48,043 nt of DNA from contig CALDLA010000165.1 in assembly GCA_937898415.1 (NCBI GenBank), positions 1 through 48,043 on the forward strand, written 5' to 3'. The stretch is from an uncultured Prevotellaceae bacterium (GTDB lineage Bacteria; Bacteroidota; Bacteroidia; Bacteroidales; Bacteroidaceae). Shown here piece by piece: positions 42,501 to 48,043 of the stretch. How positions within the stretch are numbered: position 1 is the stretch's first letter; every line of letters starts with the position of its first letter. A model generated the notes under the pieces. That model did no database searches, had not been told where the DNA came from, and saw nothing but the letters and a program-made list of their open reading frames with translations. Position numbers and translations under genes: made by a program.

Positions 42501-43827
42501 CAATCACCATCGAGCCATACACAATCTCGTCACGTCCGTCTTCGTCCACATCGGCTATAACAAAATTATGGTTGCCCTGTCCATACCACGGACTGCTGCT
42601 AGTGTTGTTGTTCCATGTCCATCGTGTCGTCCACTGGTGGGTGTCGCGGTTCAGGTTCATCGCAATCATCTTGTGACGTGTATAGATGCCACGAGCCAGG
42701 AAAAGACTGGCTTTTTGTCCGTCAAGGAATGGGGCACCAAGGAAATACTTAGATGAACGGTGGCCGTAGTGGTCTCCCCAAACTTTGTTAAGCGAATATG
42801 ACTTACTTGAGTTTTTCGTTAGTAGTTCTCCATAGCCAGCACTCTCTAATGAGGTATAGTCATTGTAAGGTACAGAACTATTGGGCCACTCGGTCGTTTC
42901 TAAACGCGGAAGTGGAAAGTCTGTTATCTGGTACTGAGCACCTGTTTCACCATTCAAATAAATAAGGTATTCACGTCCGAAGCGTGTCCATGCATACTGA
43001 TCATTATTATGGCTATCCATCAGGTTACGCGTATTGACGTTTCCGTCGCCAATAGTGTAGAGTTTGGTCTTTCCGTCCTTTCCATAGACAATCATGTTGT
43101 CAGCACCGCGCAGCACGACTTCGGCCTTACCGTCCTCGTCCCAGTCATAGGCTATGATGTTAATTTCCGTAGAGTTCAAGCTGGCCATGTTGGGGCCGCA
43201 GTCTATGCGCCACATCAGCGTAGCGGCGCCCGTCTGCCAGTTCACGTCGTAGGCATCCAGCACGACGAACTCCTGTGACGACTCCAGATACATGCCGGCA
43301 GCATCCACCGTGTTCAGTCGCTTGATGATGATTTCCAGTTGTCCGTCGCCGTCCAAGTCAGCCATCTCAGCATCGTTCGGCTCATAGTGGCTCGTCACAT
43401 CGTTACCGTTGCGGTCATAGACGGTTGCTAAAGGAATGTCAATAAAGCCCGTTGGCGTGCGTGTGTCCCCTATTTTGTAAACATACTGGTTCCACGCTGT
43501 GACAGCAGTACACTTCGCCTGCTCCACACCGTTTACGACGGCAGCTACCTGATAGGAACTTGAGGGCGTACCACTGCTATCATAACAGGTCTTTTTCAGA
43601 TTTGAGGCAACCTTGCTGCCATCTTTATACACATTATACGTTACGTCGTAGTACTCATTGGTCAGCCTTCGCCAAGTGACGAGGTTAGTGTTGCTGCCGC
43701 CTGTGCTACCCGTTGGGATGACCACCAGTCCCCGGTCCAGCCGGTCGGTGTGACGCTGTGCCAAAGTGACGGTACTCATTAGCAGAATGAGCAGTGTGAG
43801 CAGGAAGTGTTTCTTATTCATTGCCAT
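39502..43827 (-). CDS. Multidomain rhamnogalacturonan lyase, PL11 family
   Basis: A 1441-residue secreted enzyme. After a signal peptide (MNKKHFLLTLLILLMSTVTLAQ) a PL11 catalytic beta-propeller spans about 25-640, with DRLDRGLVVIPTG, NDAEMADLDGDGQLEIIIK, YDWDEDGKAEVVLRG, HNFVIADVDEDGRDEIVYG and GDIIGDWREEIVVRCGG; the repeated D-x-D-x-D/N-G motifs bind calcium. PL11 enzymes cut rhamnogalacturonan I by elimination. The remaining half is unusual: a beta-helix with an autotransporter-associated repeat (GNGILQLPNVVETYSGETNVWAGSLRF, about 725-880), a jelly-roll-like domain (about 1030-1190, binding module candidate), and the C-terminal module with MYDLQGRKVKHPARQGIYISGGRKIIR. ATG 43827 or 43821 may start it. 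Confidence 0.9.
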   Translation of the reverse strand: MAMNKKHFLLTLLILLMSTVTLAQRHTDRLDRGLVVIPTGSTGGSNTNLVTWRRLTNEYYDVTYNVYKDGSKVASNLKKTCYDSSGTPSSSYQVAAVVNGVEQAKCTAVTAWNQYVYKIGDTRTPTGFIDIPLATVYDRNGNDVTSHYEPNDAEMADLDGDGQLEIIIKRLNTVDAAGMYLESSQEFVVLDAYDVNWQTGAATLMWRIDCGPNMASLNSTEINIIAYDWDEDGKAEVVLRGADNMIVYGKDGKTKLYTIGDGNVNTRNLMDSHNNDQYAWTRFGREYLIYLNGETGAQYQITDFPLPRLETTEWPNSSVPYNDYTSLESAGYGELLTKNSSKSYSLNKVWGDHYGHRSSKYFLGAPFLDGQKASLFLARGIYTRHKMIAMNLNRDTHQWTTRWTWNNNTSSSPWYGQGNHNFVIADVDEDGRDEIVYGSMVIDDNGKGLSTTGLGHGDALHVGDFDPYRKGLETFACNEDKPAMNYRNATTCELYVRRTAKDDDGRALMDNFSNAYPGSQGRSVSTGIISSVTDGNIDAYGGDNFIAWGDLNFRIYWDGDLCSEILNSPGTAKEAKVDKPGSGRLFTSDGCNMNNDSKNNPCFQGDIIGDWREEIVVRCGGNLRVYTSGIGTSYSLPTLWNDHQYRQAMVWQMMAYNQPPHLSYFLGEMEGITVAPPTLTDEGRTVVADGSTISGTTSDHLMMCETKDMTVSVSDGAAPYILTVNTPSWVQGHDNNNNITTDTYTHTLTGGAFTGKMRLIKQGNGILQLPNVVETYSGETNVWAGSLRFDGTMQNSQVWLNRHSTLETNGGVFSKGIKADYGSSIIVGNGGITVSTLELNHGARLVIDIMGDGTANQVNATTLKINAKTDDVWKNYGPKYLTPVIELRPQGGTMTDGLYDLGTVTTLTGSLSNVVVEGLNGIGYELQHNGNKLQLKVGSGVAVECAEPTIDIAMVGQQPVATIKPVAFDYNGTTVTPTLSAKFNGEDVDLVTMTLYEENYEQATEIGGWTNSGAPISLANDNAEHGKYFFVDLGSTNTRYAYTRLNNVDVSQCTKYAIEFDLAIKTGNTDPVEFCVMSKGGTNPSNAWDNYAAINGNKNMLFDITAPKNSTTYTVNGSTTTTNLASDTWYHISLEINSTTGIVVWAISNGDNGVFTLPEGTSSEVDGFYLVMGRYYSLLRLDNIRIYRTDGYYYTFNEPGTLEVTASYPGCKSTKKVCTVATIDEMATTLPESQDNVSYVMVKRTITENQWNTICLPFSMNSLQVKNSFGDQVQLANFTGYDYQNSNITVNFETTDHMEANHPYIIKLPTEISSFNVSGNMSIAPSSTPMNSGTSGKMVGTYVANTTIAKSMLFLSDNKFWYSVGKTKMKALRAWFDFDDVLPSVDGAATRIVLSVDGETTGIDRVIDIAGNGEMYDLQGRKVKHPARQGIYISGGRKIIR

Positions 43828-43869
43828 AATGATTTTCTATCTGTTGTTAGTAGTTTGTAATTGACGGTG

Positions 43870-43877
43870 CAAAGATA
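43870..43877 (-). promoter_or_regulatory. -7 box TATCTTTG for the PL11 gene
   Basis: CAAAGATA on the plus strand, 43 bases before the PL11 start at 43827. Confidence 0.7.
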
Positions 43878-43900
43878 CAAATAATAAATGAACGCGCACC

Positions 43901-43936
43901 TTGTTTTTTGTAAAATCCACCATGTTTTTTGCAAAA
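43901..43936 (-). promoter_or_regulatory. Candidate operator: direct repeat upstream of the PL11 promoter
   Basis: TTGTTTTTTGTAAAA (43901-43915) and ATGTTTTTTGCAAAA (43922-43936) are 21 bp apart, i.e. two helical turns. They lie 24-59 bases upstream of the -7 box and overlap the expected -33 position, as expected for sites of an activator such as an AraC-type or hybrid two-component regulator. Confidence 0.4.
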
Positions 43937-43973
43937 CAGGTAACAAATGGTTTCTGTTTACATGAAAAACCCT

Positions 43974-44537
43974 TCAACCGGCTGGTGGCCCGCTCGGCTC
44001 AGCAGCCATCGGTATCTGTCCATCCTCCTCTTCCCATTTAGGGTAGGTAACCGGTTTGGCACTATGGTCTTGCAGCCAGATGTGGTTGAGGGTGAAGGCG
44101 ATGGAGTCCAATGTCTCTTCGCGGCGTTTGGGGGTTAGCTCGCACTCCCACACCGTGATGCAGTGCCAGCCCATGCTGGCCAATGTCCGTTGCTCCTCAC
44201 GGTCGCGCTCCTTATTCCTGCGAATCTTTGTCACCCAGAAGTCCCTATTCGTCTTTGGAATCTTACAACACTCTGAGTTCTTAACCATGAATCCAGAATC
44301 TTGAACCATGAAATCAATATGGTGTCCGTGCCAGAAGCAGCCGTTCACGAAGATGCACGTCCTGTACTTCCTCAGTACCAAGTCAGGATGTCCCGGCAGC
44401 CGCTGATAGTTCAGTCTGTAGCGGAAACCCCTATGCCAAAGCCCGCGACGCACAATCATCTCCGGCTTCGTGTCCTTCGACCGGATGGCCGCCATGTTGG
44501 CGTGCCGCTGTTGTCGCGAAAGCTTGTCCATACTCAT
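43974..44537 (-). CDS. vsr: Very short patch repair endonuclease (Vsr) with an insertion
   Basis: A 187-residue Vsr homologue: LSRQQRHANMAAIRSKDTKPEMIVRRGLWHRGFRYRLN, GHPDLVLRKYRTCIFVNGCFWHGH, then NRDFWVTKIRRNKERDREEQRTLASMGWHCITVWECEL. Vsr nicks DNA at T:G mismatches arising from deamination of Dcm 5-methylcytosine. The active-site Asp (HPDLVL) and His (CFWHGH) are present. An insertion of about 16 residues (IDFMVQDSGFMVKNSE) separates HGHH from CCKIPKTN, displacing the second zinc-region cysteine. It is encoded by short repeated DNA (44281-44318). No cytosine methyltransferase is adjacent in the window. Its promoter (44561) is divergent to that of the FMN reductase. Confidence 0.85.
   Translation of the reverse strand: MSMDKLSRQQRHANMAAIRSKDTKPEMIVRRGLWHRGFRYRLNYQRLPGHPDLVLRKYRTCIFVNGCFWHGHHIDFMVQDSGFMVKNSECCKIPKTNRDFWVTKIRRNKERDREEQRTLASMGWHCITVWECELTPKRREETLDSIAFTLNHIWLQDHSAKPVTYPKWEEEDGQIPMAAEPSGPPAG
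44281..44318. repeat. Short repeat insertion within vsr
   Basis: Two copies of TT(A/G)AACCATGAA(T/A) type sequence (44281-44292 and 44301-44313), 20 bases apart, correspond to the extra residues DFMVQDSGFMVKN in Vsr. Confidence 0.6.
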
Positions 44538-44560
44538 TTGTTTTCGTCATTCTCAGAGTG

Positions 44561-44568
44561 CAAAGATA
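44561..44568 (-). promoter_or_regulatory. -7 box TATCTTTG for vsr
   Basis: CAAAGATA on the plus strand, 24 bases before the vsr start at 44537. Confidence 0.7.
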
Positions 44569-44585
44569 CGAATAATAATTGAAAA

Positions 44586-44616
44586 GTACACAAACGCGGC
44601 GGTTCTTTTTGTGTAC
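44586..44616. repeat. GTACACAAA hairpin, relative of the 27406 terminator
   Basis: GTACACAAA (44586-44594) pairs with TTTGTGTAC (44608-44616). The loop region includes GCGGTTCT, close to GACGGTTCCT in the hairpin at 27406-27438. It lies between divergent promoters, so it is not simply a terminator here. Confidence 0.6.
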
Positions 44617-44674
44617 GAACTGAGTCTTATTCGAAAATACCCCAATAACATTTGGCCATTTGCTCATTTATTCG

Positions 44675-44682
44675 TAAATTTG
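44675..44682 (+). promoter_or_regulatory. -7 box TAAATTTG with upstream TTTG for the FMN reductase
   Basis: TAAATTTG (44675-44682) with a TTTGG -33-like element at 44651, spacing about 20, 27 bases before the ATG at 44710. Confidence 0.7.
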
Positions 44683-44709
44683 CACACAAACCCAATAACT
44701 GAGAACAAC

Positions 44710-45258
44710 ATGATGAAGAAAATCCTTTTTATCGTCGGTTCGCTGAGGGAAGGCTCCTTCAACCGGCAGTTGGCCCGCGAGGCCGAGCAGATGATTGGCG
44801 CATGCGCCGAAGTGACTTATCTGGACTACTCGGATGTCCCGATGATCAATCAGGACATCGAGTTTCCTGAGCCGGAGGCTGTGGGCCGACTCCGTGCCGC
44901 CGTCAGGGAGGCCGACGCCCTCTGGGTGTTCACACCCGAATATAACTTCAGCTATCCTGGCCACGTGAAGAACCTGTTCGACTGGCTGTCGCGCCCCCTC
45001 GTGGCCAACGACTATGAGACGCCCACCGTCATCAACGGCAAGAAGGTGGCCCTGAGCGGTGCCGGCGGCAAGATGGCCACCGCCAAATGCCGCGAGAAGC
45101 TGATGGAACTGCTCACCTTCATCAAGGCCGACGTGATGGAGCAGCAGACAGGCATCGTCCTCAACGTAGAGGCTTGGACGGAAGGGCGCATGATTCTGAG
45201 CGAAGAGCAACGGGCCGCACTAAGGGCACAGGTTGAGGCGTTCCTGGAAATCATATAA
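44710..45258 (+). CDS. NADPH-dependent FMN reductase (flavodoxin-like)
   Basis: A 182-residue protein with a flavodoxin-like fold. The FMN phosphate loop is GSLREGSFNRQLA (residues about 9-21). The second flavin motif is FTPEYNFSYPGHVKNLFDWLSR, typical of the YieF/ChrR/azoreductase family, which reduces quinones, chromate or azo compounds. It has its own promoter and stands between the divergent vsr and the convergent mcrC. Two adjacent ATGs (44710, 44713) are possible starts. High GC and core-like codon use contrast with the AT-rich mcrBC to the right. Confidence 0.88.
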   Translation: MMKKILFIVGSLREGSFNRQLAREAEQMIGACAEVTYLDYSDVPMINQDIEFPEPEAVGRLRAAVREADALWVFTPEYNFSYPGHVKNLFDWLSRPLVANDYETPTVINGKKVALSGAGGKMATAKCREKLMELLTFIKADVMEQQTGIVLNVEAWTEGRMILSEEQRAALRAQVEAFLEII

Positions 45259-45329
45259 CAATGCCAAGATGTATGAGCTCAAGGACATGGAGAGCCTTGA
45301 GGAATTTCCAATAGCCGCGTACTTTTCAA

Positions 45330-45364
45330 GGGTTAAGAAACTAAAATCATTAGCTTCTTAACCC
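45330..45364. other. Hairpin in the FMN reductase-mcrC intergenic region
   Basis: GGGTTAAGAA-A-CTAA and TTAG-C-TTCTTAACCC pair in a 14-bp stem with one mismatch and a five-base loop. It lies between convergent genes; a T-run is lacking, but it may end transcripts from either side. Confidence 0.5.
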
Positions 45365-45473
45365 TCGTTCAAAATATGCGATATATTGTGAAGGGATTGT
45401 TCTGCGAATAGATTCAATATTCTGATACTTACCCTGCACGAAGCCATGATATCTTACACAATGGTCAGTTCCG

Positions 45474-46532
45474 TTATGCATTTTTTGCATCAAATAATTC
45501 AATTATTTTACTCAGTTGTCCTTTTATGTTATCAAATGGTTGATTAAGATCTAAAGTTTTTACCATTATGCGATTCCCTGAGAAAATAGCATCCATATCA
45601 GGTGCAACTTCCTCTTCCGTTTTGGCATATAGAAGCATACCAGATACTTTACCGTCATTATTTACATCTTTGTTTTTGACATAGGTAAATATCTGATAAA
45701 GATTACCAGAGTGAATACTATATTTTTCAAATTGTTTTTGCATCATGTGGCCATAATACTTGGCATCTATGATAAATGTCTTATCTCCCTTATGTAGAGT
45801 GATATCTGATTGCATTGTAGGCAAGAATGAGATAACAGAGTTTTCTTGTCTATTAATATCCCATTCTATCTGGTCAGCATTGGCTCGGAGTTCAGGATAA
45901 TGAACCCGGTAAAATTCCAAGATGAACTTCTCATATAACTTACACATGTGTTCATCCGAGAAAGTAGGCGCCCTATACTCTCCCGACTCAGTTGTCATTG
46001 TCATACCTTCTATTATGAAATAACAGATATTCATGAGCATTCTGTATGTCTGATTATTCCGTTGATAATGCATTAAATCCCATCGGATTATATTGGGGTC
46101 AATGATGTCGATGTTTGAAAAGAAAAGAATCAACTTTCTCAACTCAGCCTTCCTCGCATGATGAACCTCTTTAGATGTTATTAGTAGGCAAATAGTTGTT
46201 TTGAGAACTTTGTTCAAGATATTATTCTCTGACAATTCGTCAAACTCACATGAAATAAGGGTTTTGTGTTGTATTCTATTTCTTATCGTTCCATTAATAT
46301 CAATCTTGCCTCTGAGCAATGGCAATGTTTCCTTCTTGTTGATATATGAACGATAAAGCCCCTGTTTAATTTGTAAGGACACTGCTTTTATAAGAATCTC
46401 GGCAAATAGATCTTCTATATGCTCAAAATCCTCTTTATCAATATCATCATAGCTATTTTTCTTTAATTCTGAGAAGGCGTATGATAACATGTAATAGATA
46501 TTTTTTATGAGTATGCCCTTATTATTAGTCAT
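45474..46532 (-). CDS. mcrC: McrC family nuclease subunit of a McrBC-type restriction system
   Basis: A 352-residue McrC protein. N-terminal ILIKNIYYMLSYAFSELKK and LLRGKIDINGTIRNRIQHKTLISCEFDELSENNILN are family hallmarks. The C-terminal PD-(D/E)xK nuclease motif is visible: PTMQSDITLHKGDKTFIIDAKYYG, with Asp of QSD and the D-A-K triad. McrC cuts DNA when docked on the McrB GTPase ring at modified cytosines. The start overlaps the mcrB stop by eight bases. The gene is markedly AT-rich relative to the region left of 45 kb, a sign of transfer. Confidence 0.92.
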   Translation of the reverse strand: MTNNKGILIKNIYYMLSYAFSELKKNSYDDIDKEDFEHIEDLFAEILIKAVSLQIKQGLYRSYINKKETLPLLRGKIDINGTIRNRIQHKTLISCEFDELSENNILNKVLKTTICLLITSKEVHHARKAELRKLILFFSNIDIIDPNIIRWDLMHYQRNNQTYRMLMNICYFIIEGMTMTTESGEYRAPTFSDEHMCKLYEKFILEFYRVHYPELRANADQIEWDINRQENSVISFLPTMQSDITLHKGDKTFIIDAKYYGHMMQKQFEKYSIHSGNLYQIFTYVKNKDVNNDGKVSGMLLYAKTEEEVAPDMDAIFSGNRIMVKTLDLNQPFDNIKGQLSKIIELFDAKNA

Positions 46533-48043
46533 TGAAGATTTCGTTTAACTTTGAACGCCAATTATCAACCTCTCTTTTGTTATCAAACCAATACTCCTGA
46601 AGCATTGGTATAATGTCATAATTGACAACTTGATGCAGCCACGCGTCAGTAATCTCTGTTTGACCACAGAAATAGCTATGCCCAATTTCAAAACCTTCTC
46701 CAAGAGAATCGTCAAGTAGTATTTTCTTGTTAAGTTCTTTTATCTTGTTTATCAGACGATAGAAATGTTCATTATTTAATTCTTGGGCATACTTCTTGAA
46801 TCCTTTTGTATCAAAACCAGGCTTCAATTGATAAAAACTAAACCTTCTCCTAAGTGCATAGTCAATTATAGCCAAGCTTCTATCGGCTGTATTCATCATG
46901 CCAATGATATACACATTTTTAGGGACATAAAATCTTTCATCTTTATAGGCAAGGGTTAGCTTTGTTTCTCTGTAATCCTTTTCAATCAGCATCAGTAACT
47001 CTCCAAATATTTTTGAAAGATTGCCCCTATTGATTTCATCTATGATAAAGAAATAATCCTTGTCAGGGTTGTTAGCTGCATTGATGCAAAATTTATAAAA
47101 CACACCTCTTTGAAGAACAAAATCACTTCCTGAAGGCTTATATCCCATTATAAAGTCTTCATAACTGTAGTTTTGGTGAAATTGTATAAGACAAACTCTT
47201 GACTTGTCTTTTTGTCCCATCATCTGGTAGGCAAGTCTTCTTGCGCTAAATGTTTTACCGACTCCTGGCGCACCTTGAAGAATAATATTCTTTTTGTTTA
47301 TCAGCAGATTCTCAAGAGAGTCTAAATCTTCTCGACTCATATAAACTTCGTTCAAGAAGTCTTCTTTTGTGTAATCTTCATAATAGGTATTTCTTCCATA
47401 GCCAGGGTTATTCTCGCGTATCAAATCAAGGATTATATTGTACTCATCTTTTGTTAACTTGAAGAAACTCCCATTAGAATTAGTAAAGAACTCCATTTCT
47501 TCCAGTTCCCTACATGCTTTAATCTCAGATAAGTCTATAGGTGAAGTAAATGTTTCTAGTTTTTCAAAATATATTCTTGAATCATCACTTTCTTTTGAAA
47601 CAATTGCTAAGCCTAAAATCTGTTTTGTCGGACTAGCTTCATAGCAGATAACTTTGTCACCAGCTTTCGCATTTTTAAAGTTGGCAAAAATTCTTCTCTT
47701 GTTACCATTTTCATTAAAAAGAGTGTAATCTTGTTCTTCACCAACTACCCATTCTGACATACTCCAAACTTTTGGATTAGCACAAAGCCACCAATAATTA
47801 CAACTTTCCTGAACAAACTCGTTCTGTTGTACTAATGTCGTAAGTCTTTTAATATAGTCCAAATATGGAGTAATTTCAGTTAATGTTTTGGTTGGAGCAT
47901 AATCTTCAGTTGGCCATTCTCCGTAATCTGTCCATTCGACTTCTATGGTATTTTTGTATTCTTTCCTACTATCCTCATGTCTATATAATGCTAGTTCTAA
48001 TACCGTTTGTACTATCAACCCTCTTCGCTGATGACATTGGGCT
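46525..48043 (-). CDS. mcrB: McrB-type AAA+ GTPase with EVE domain (5' partial)
   Basis: At least 505 residues; the frame is open to the window edge (first in-window residues AQCHQRRGLIVQTVLELALY), so the true N-terminus lies outside; a TTG at 48018 is not a convincing start. Numbered from that TTG: an unassigned N-terminal part (1-70), an EVE/PUA-like domain (about 72-165; NYWWLCANPKVWS, FANFKNAKAGDKVICYEASP, ILGLAIVSK), then the McrB motor with Walker A GAPGVGKTFSARRLAYQ (249-265), Walker B FFIIDEINRGNLSKIFGE (323-340) and the McrB signature GMMNTADRSLAIIDYALRRRF (373-393). EVE domains read modified bases, so this recognises modified DNA and drives McrC cleavage. AT-rich. Confidence 0.92.
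   Translation of the reverse strand, partial: AQCHQRRGLIVQTVLELALYRHEDSRKEYKNTIEVEWTDYGEWPTEDYAPTKTLTEITPYLDYIKRLTTLVQQNEFVQESCNYWWLCANPKVWSMSEWVVGEEQDYTLFNENGNKRRIFANFKNAKAGDKVICYEASPTKQILGLAIVSKESDDSRIYFEKLETFTSPIDLSEIKACRELEEMEFFTNSNGSFFKLTKDEYNIILDLIRENNPGYGRNTYYEDYTKEDFLNEVYMSREDLDSLENLLINKKNIILQGAPGVGKTFSARRLAYQMMGQKDKSRVCLIQFHQNYSYEDFIMGYKPSGSDFVLQRGVFYKFCINAANNPDKDYFFIIDEINRGNLSKIFGELLMLIEKDYRETKLTLAYKDERFYVPKNVYIIGMMNTADRSLAIIDYALRRRFSFYQLKPGFDTKGFKKYAQELNNEHFYRLINKIKELNKKILLDDSLGEGFEIGHSYFCGQTEITDAWLHQVVNYDIIPMLQEYWFDNKREVDNWRSKLNEIFND

Noticed and set aside
45282..45374. 30-residue frame MYELKDMESLEEFPIAAYFS.. after the FMN reductase
   Set aside because: It runs into the 45330-45364 hairpin and has no recognisable family, promoter or conserved context; possibly a gene remnant.

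Overview
The window looks like chromosomal DNA of a Bacteroidales bacterium, most likely Prevotella or a close relative. The evidence is a Bacteroidota promoter box (TAnnTTTG) in front of most operons, a Bacteroides-type argF' transcarbamylase, BspA-like and LruC/DUF4842 surface proteins, a NigD-like lipoprotein, S46 dipeptidyl peptidase, GH67 and PL11 polysaccharide enzymes, and a C-terminal 'YDLQGRRV...GIYI.NGKK' module on several secreted proteins. There are no rRNA or tRNA genes, insertion sequences or CRISPR arrays that I can see.

Layout. 1-1.5 kb: start of a truncated secreted protein behind a 42-bp tandem array, a decayed surface-protein gene, and an orphan antitoxin-like gene. 1.5-10.3 kb: leftward SDR/PAP2 pair, rightward GH67 alpha-glucuronidase, and a leftward operon SpmA/SpmB fusion - flippase - DPP7-type peptidase. 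10.3-20.7 kb: a surface-protein locus with three leftward LruC/DUF4842 lipoproteins, one InlB-repeat protein and a divergent fourth LruC lipoprotein. 20.7-22.7 kb: argF' and a threonine aldolase. 22.7-25.0 kb: a repeat-rich segment with two toxin-antitoxin modules (VapBC-like and YafQ-type). 25.0-27.4 kb: a candidate structured leader RNA, a BspA-like leucine-rich-repeat protein and a 52-residue acidic peptide gene. 27.4-32.2 kb: leftward operon PASTA protein - rluD - ddl - acyltransferase - NigD-like, interrupted by a MITE-like inverted repeat that supplies the rluD stop codon. 32.2-39.5 kb: rpmH, then rightward efp - GT2 - radC and OmpA-like - two collagen-like lipoproteins - MIP18/SufT-like - lpxH. 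39.5-43.8 kb: a giant PL11 rhamnogalacturonan lyase. 43.9-48 kb: Vsr endonuclease with an unusual insertion, an FMN reductase, and AT-rich mcrC plus an EVE-domain mcrB running off the right edge.

Themes. The cell envelope and plant-polysaccharide use dominate: secreted GH67 (xylan side chains), PL11 (pectin) and DPP7, and many lipoproteins with repeat architecture. Small repeats recur across the window. 7-bp tandem repeats occur in the DPP7 signal-peptide coding region, in the efp promoter, and as the duplication that frameshifts the decayed surface gene. Similar hairpins around GTACACAAAA/GACGGTT occur twice. The most system-like candidates are the attenuator-like RNA at 25.1 kb, the LruC lipoprotein locus, the paired collagen-like lipoproteins behind an OmpA protein, and the EVE-McrB/McrC modification-dependent restriction unit at the right edge.
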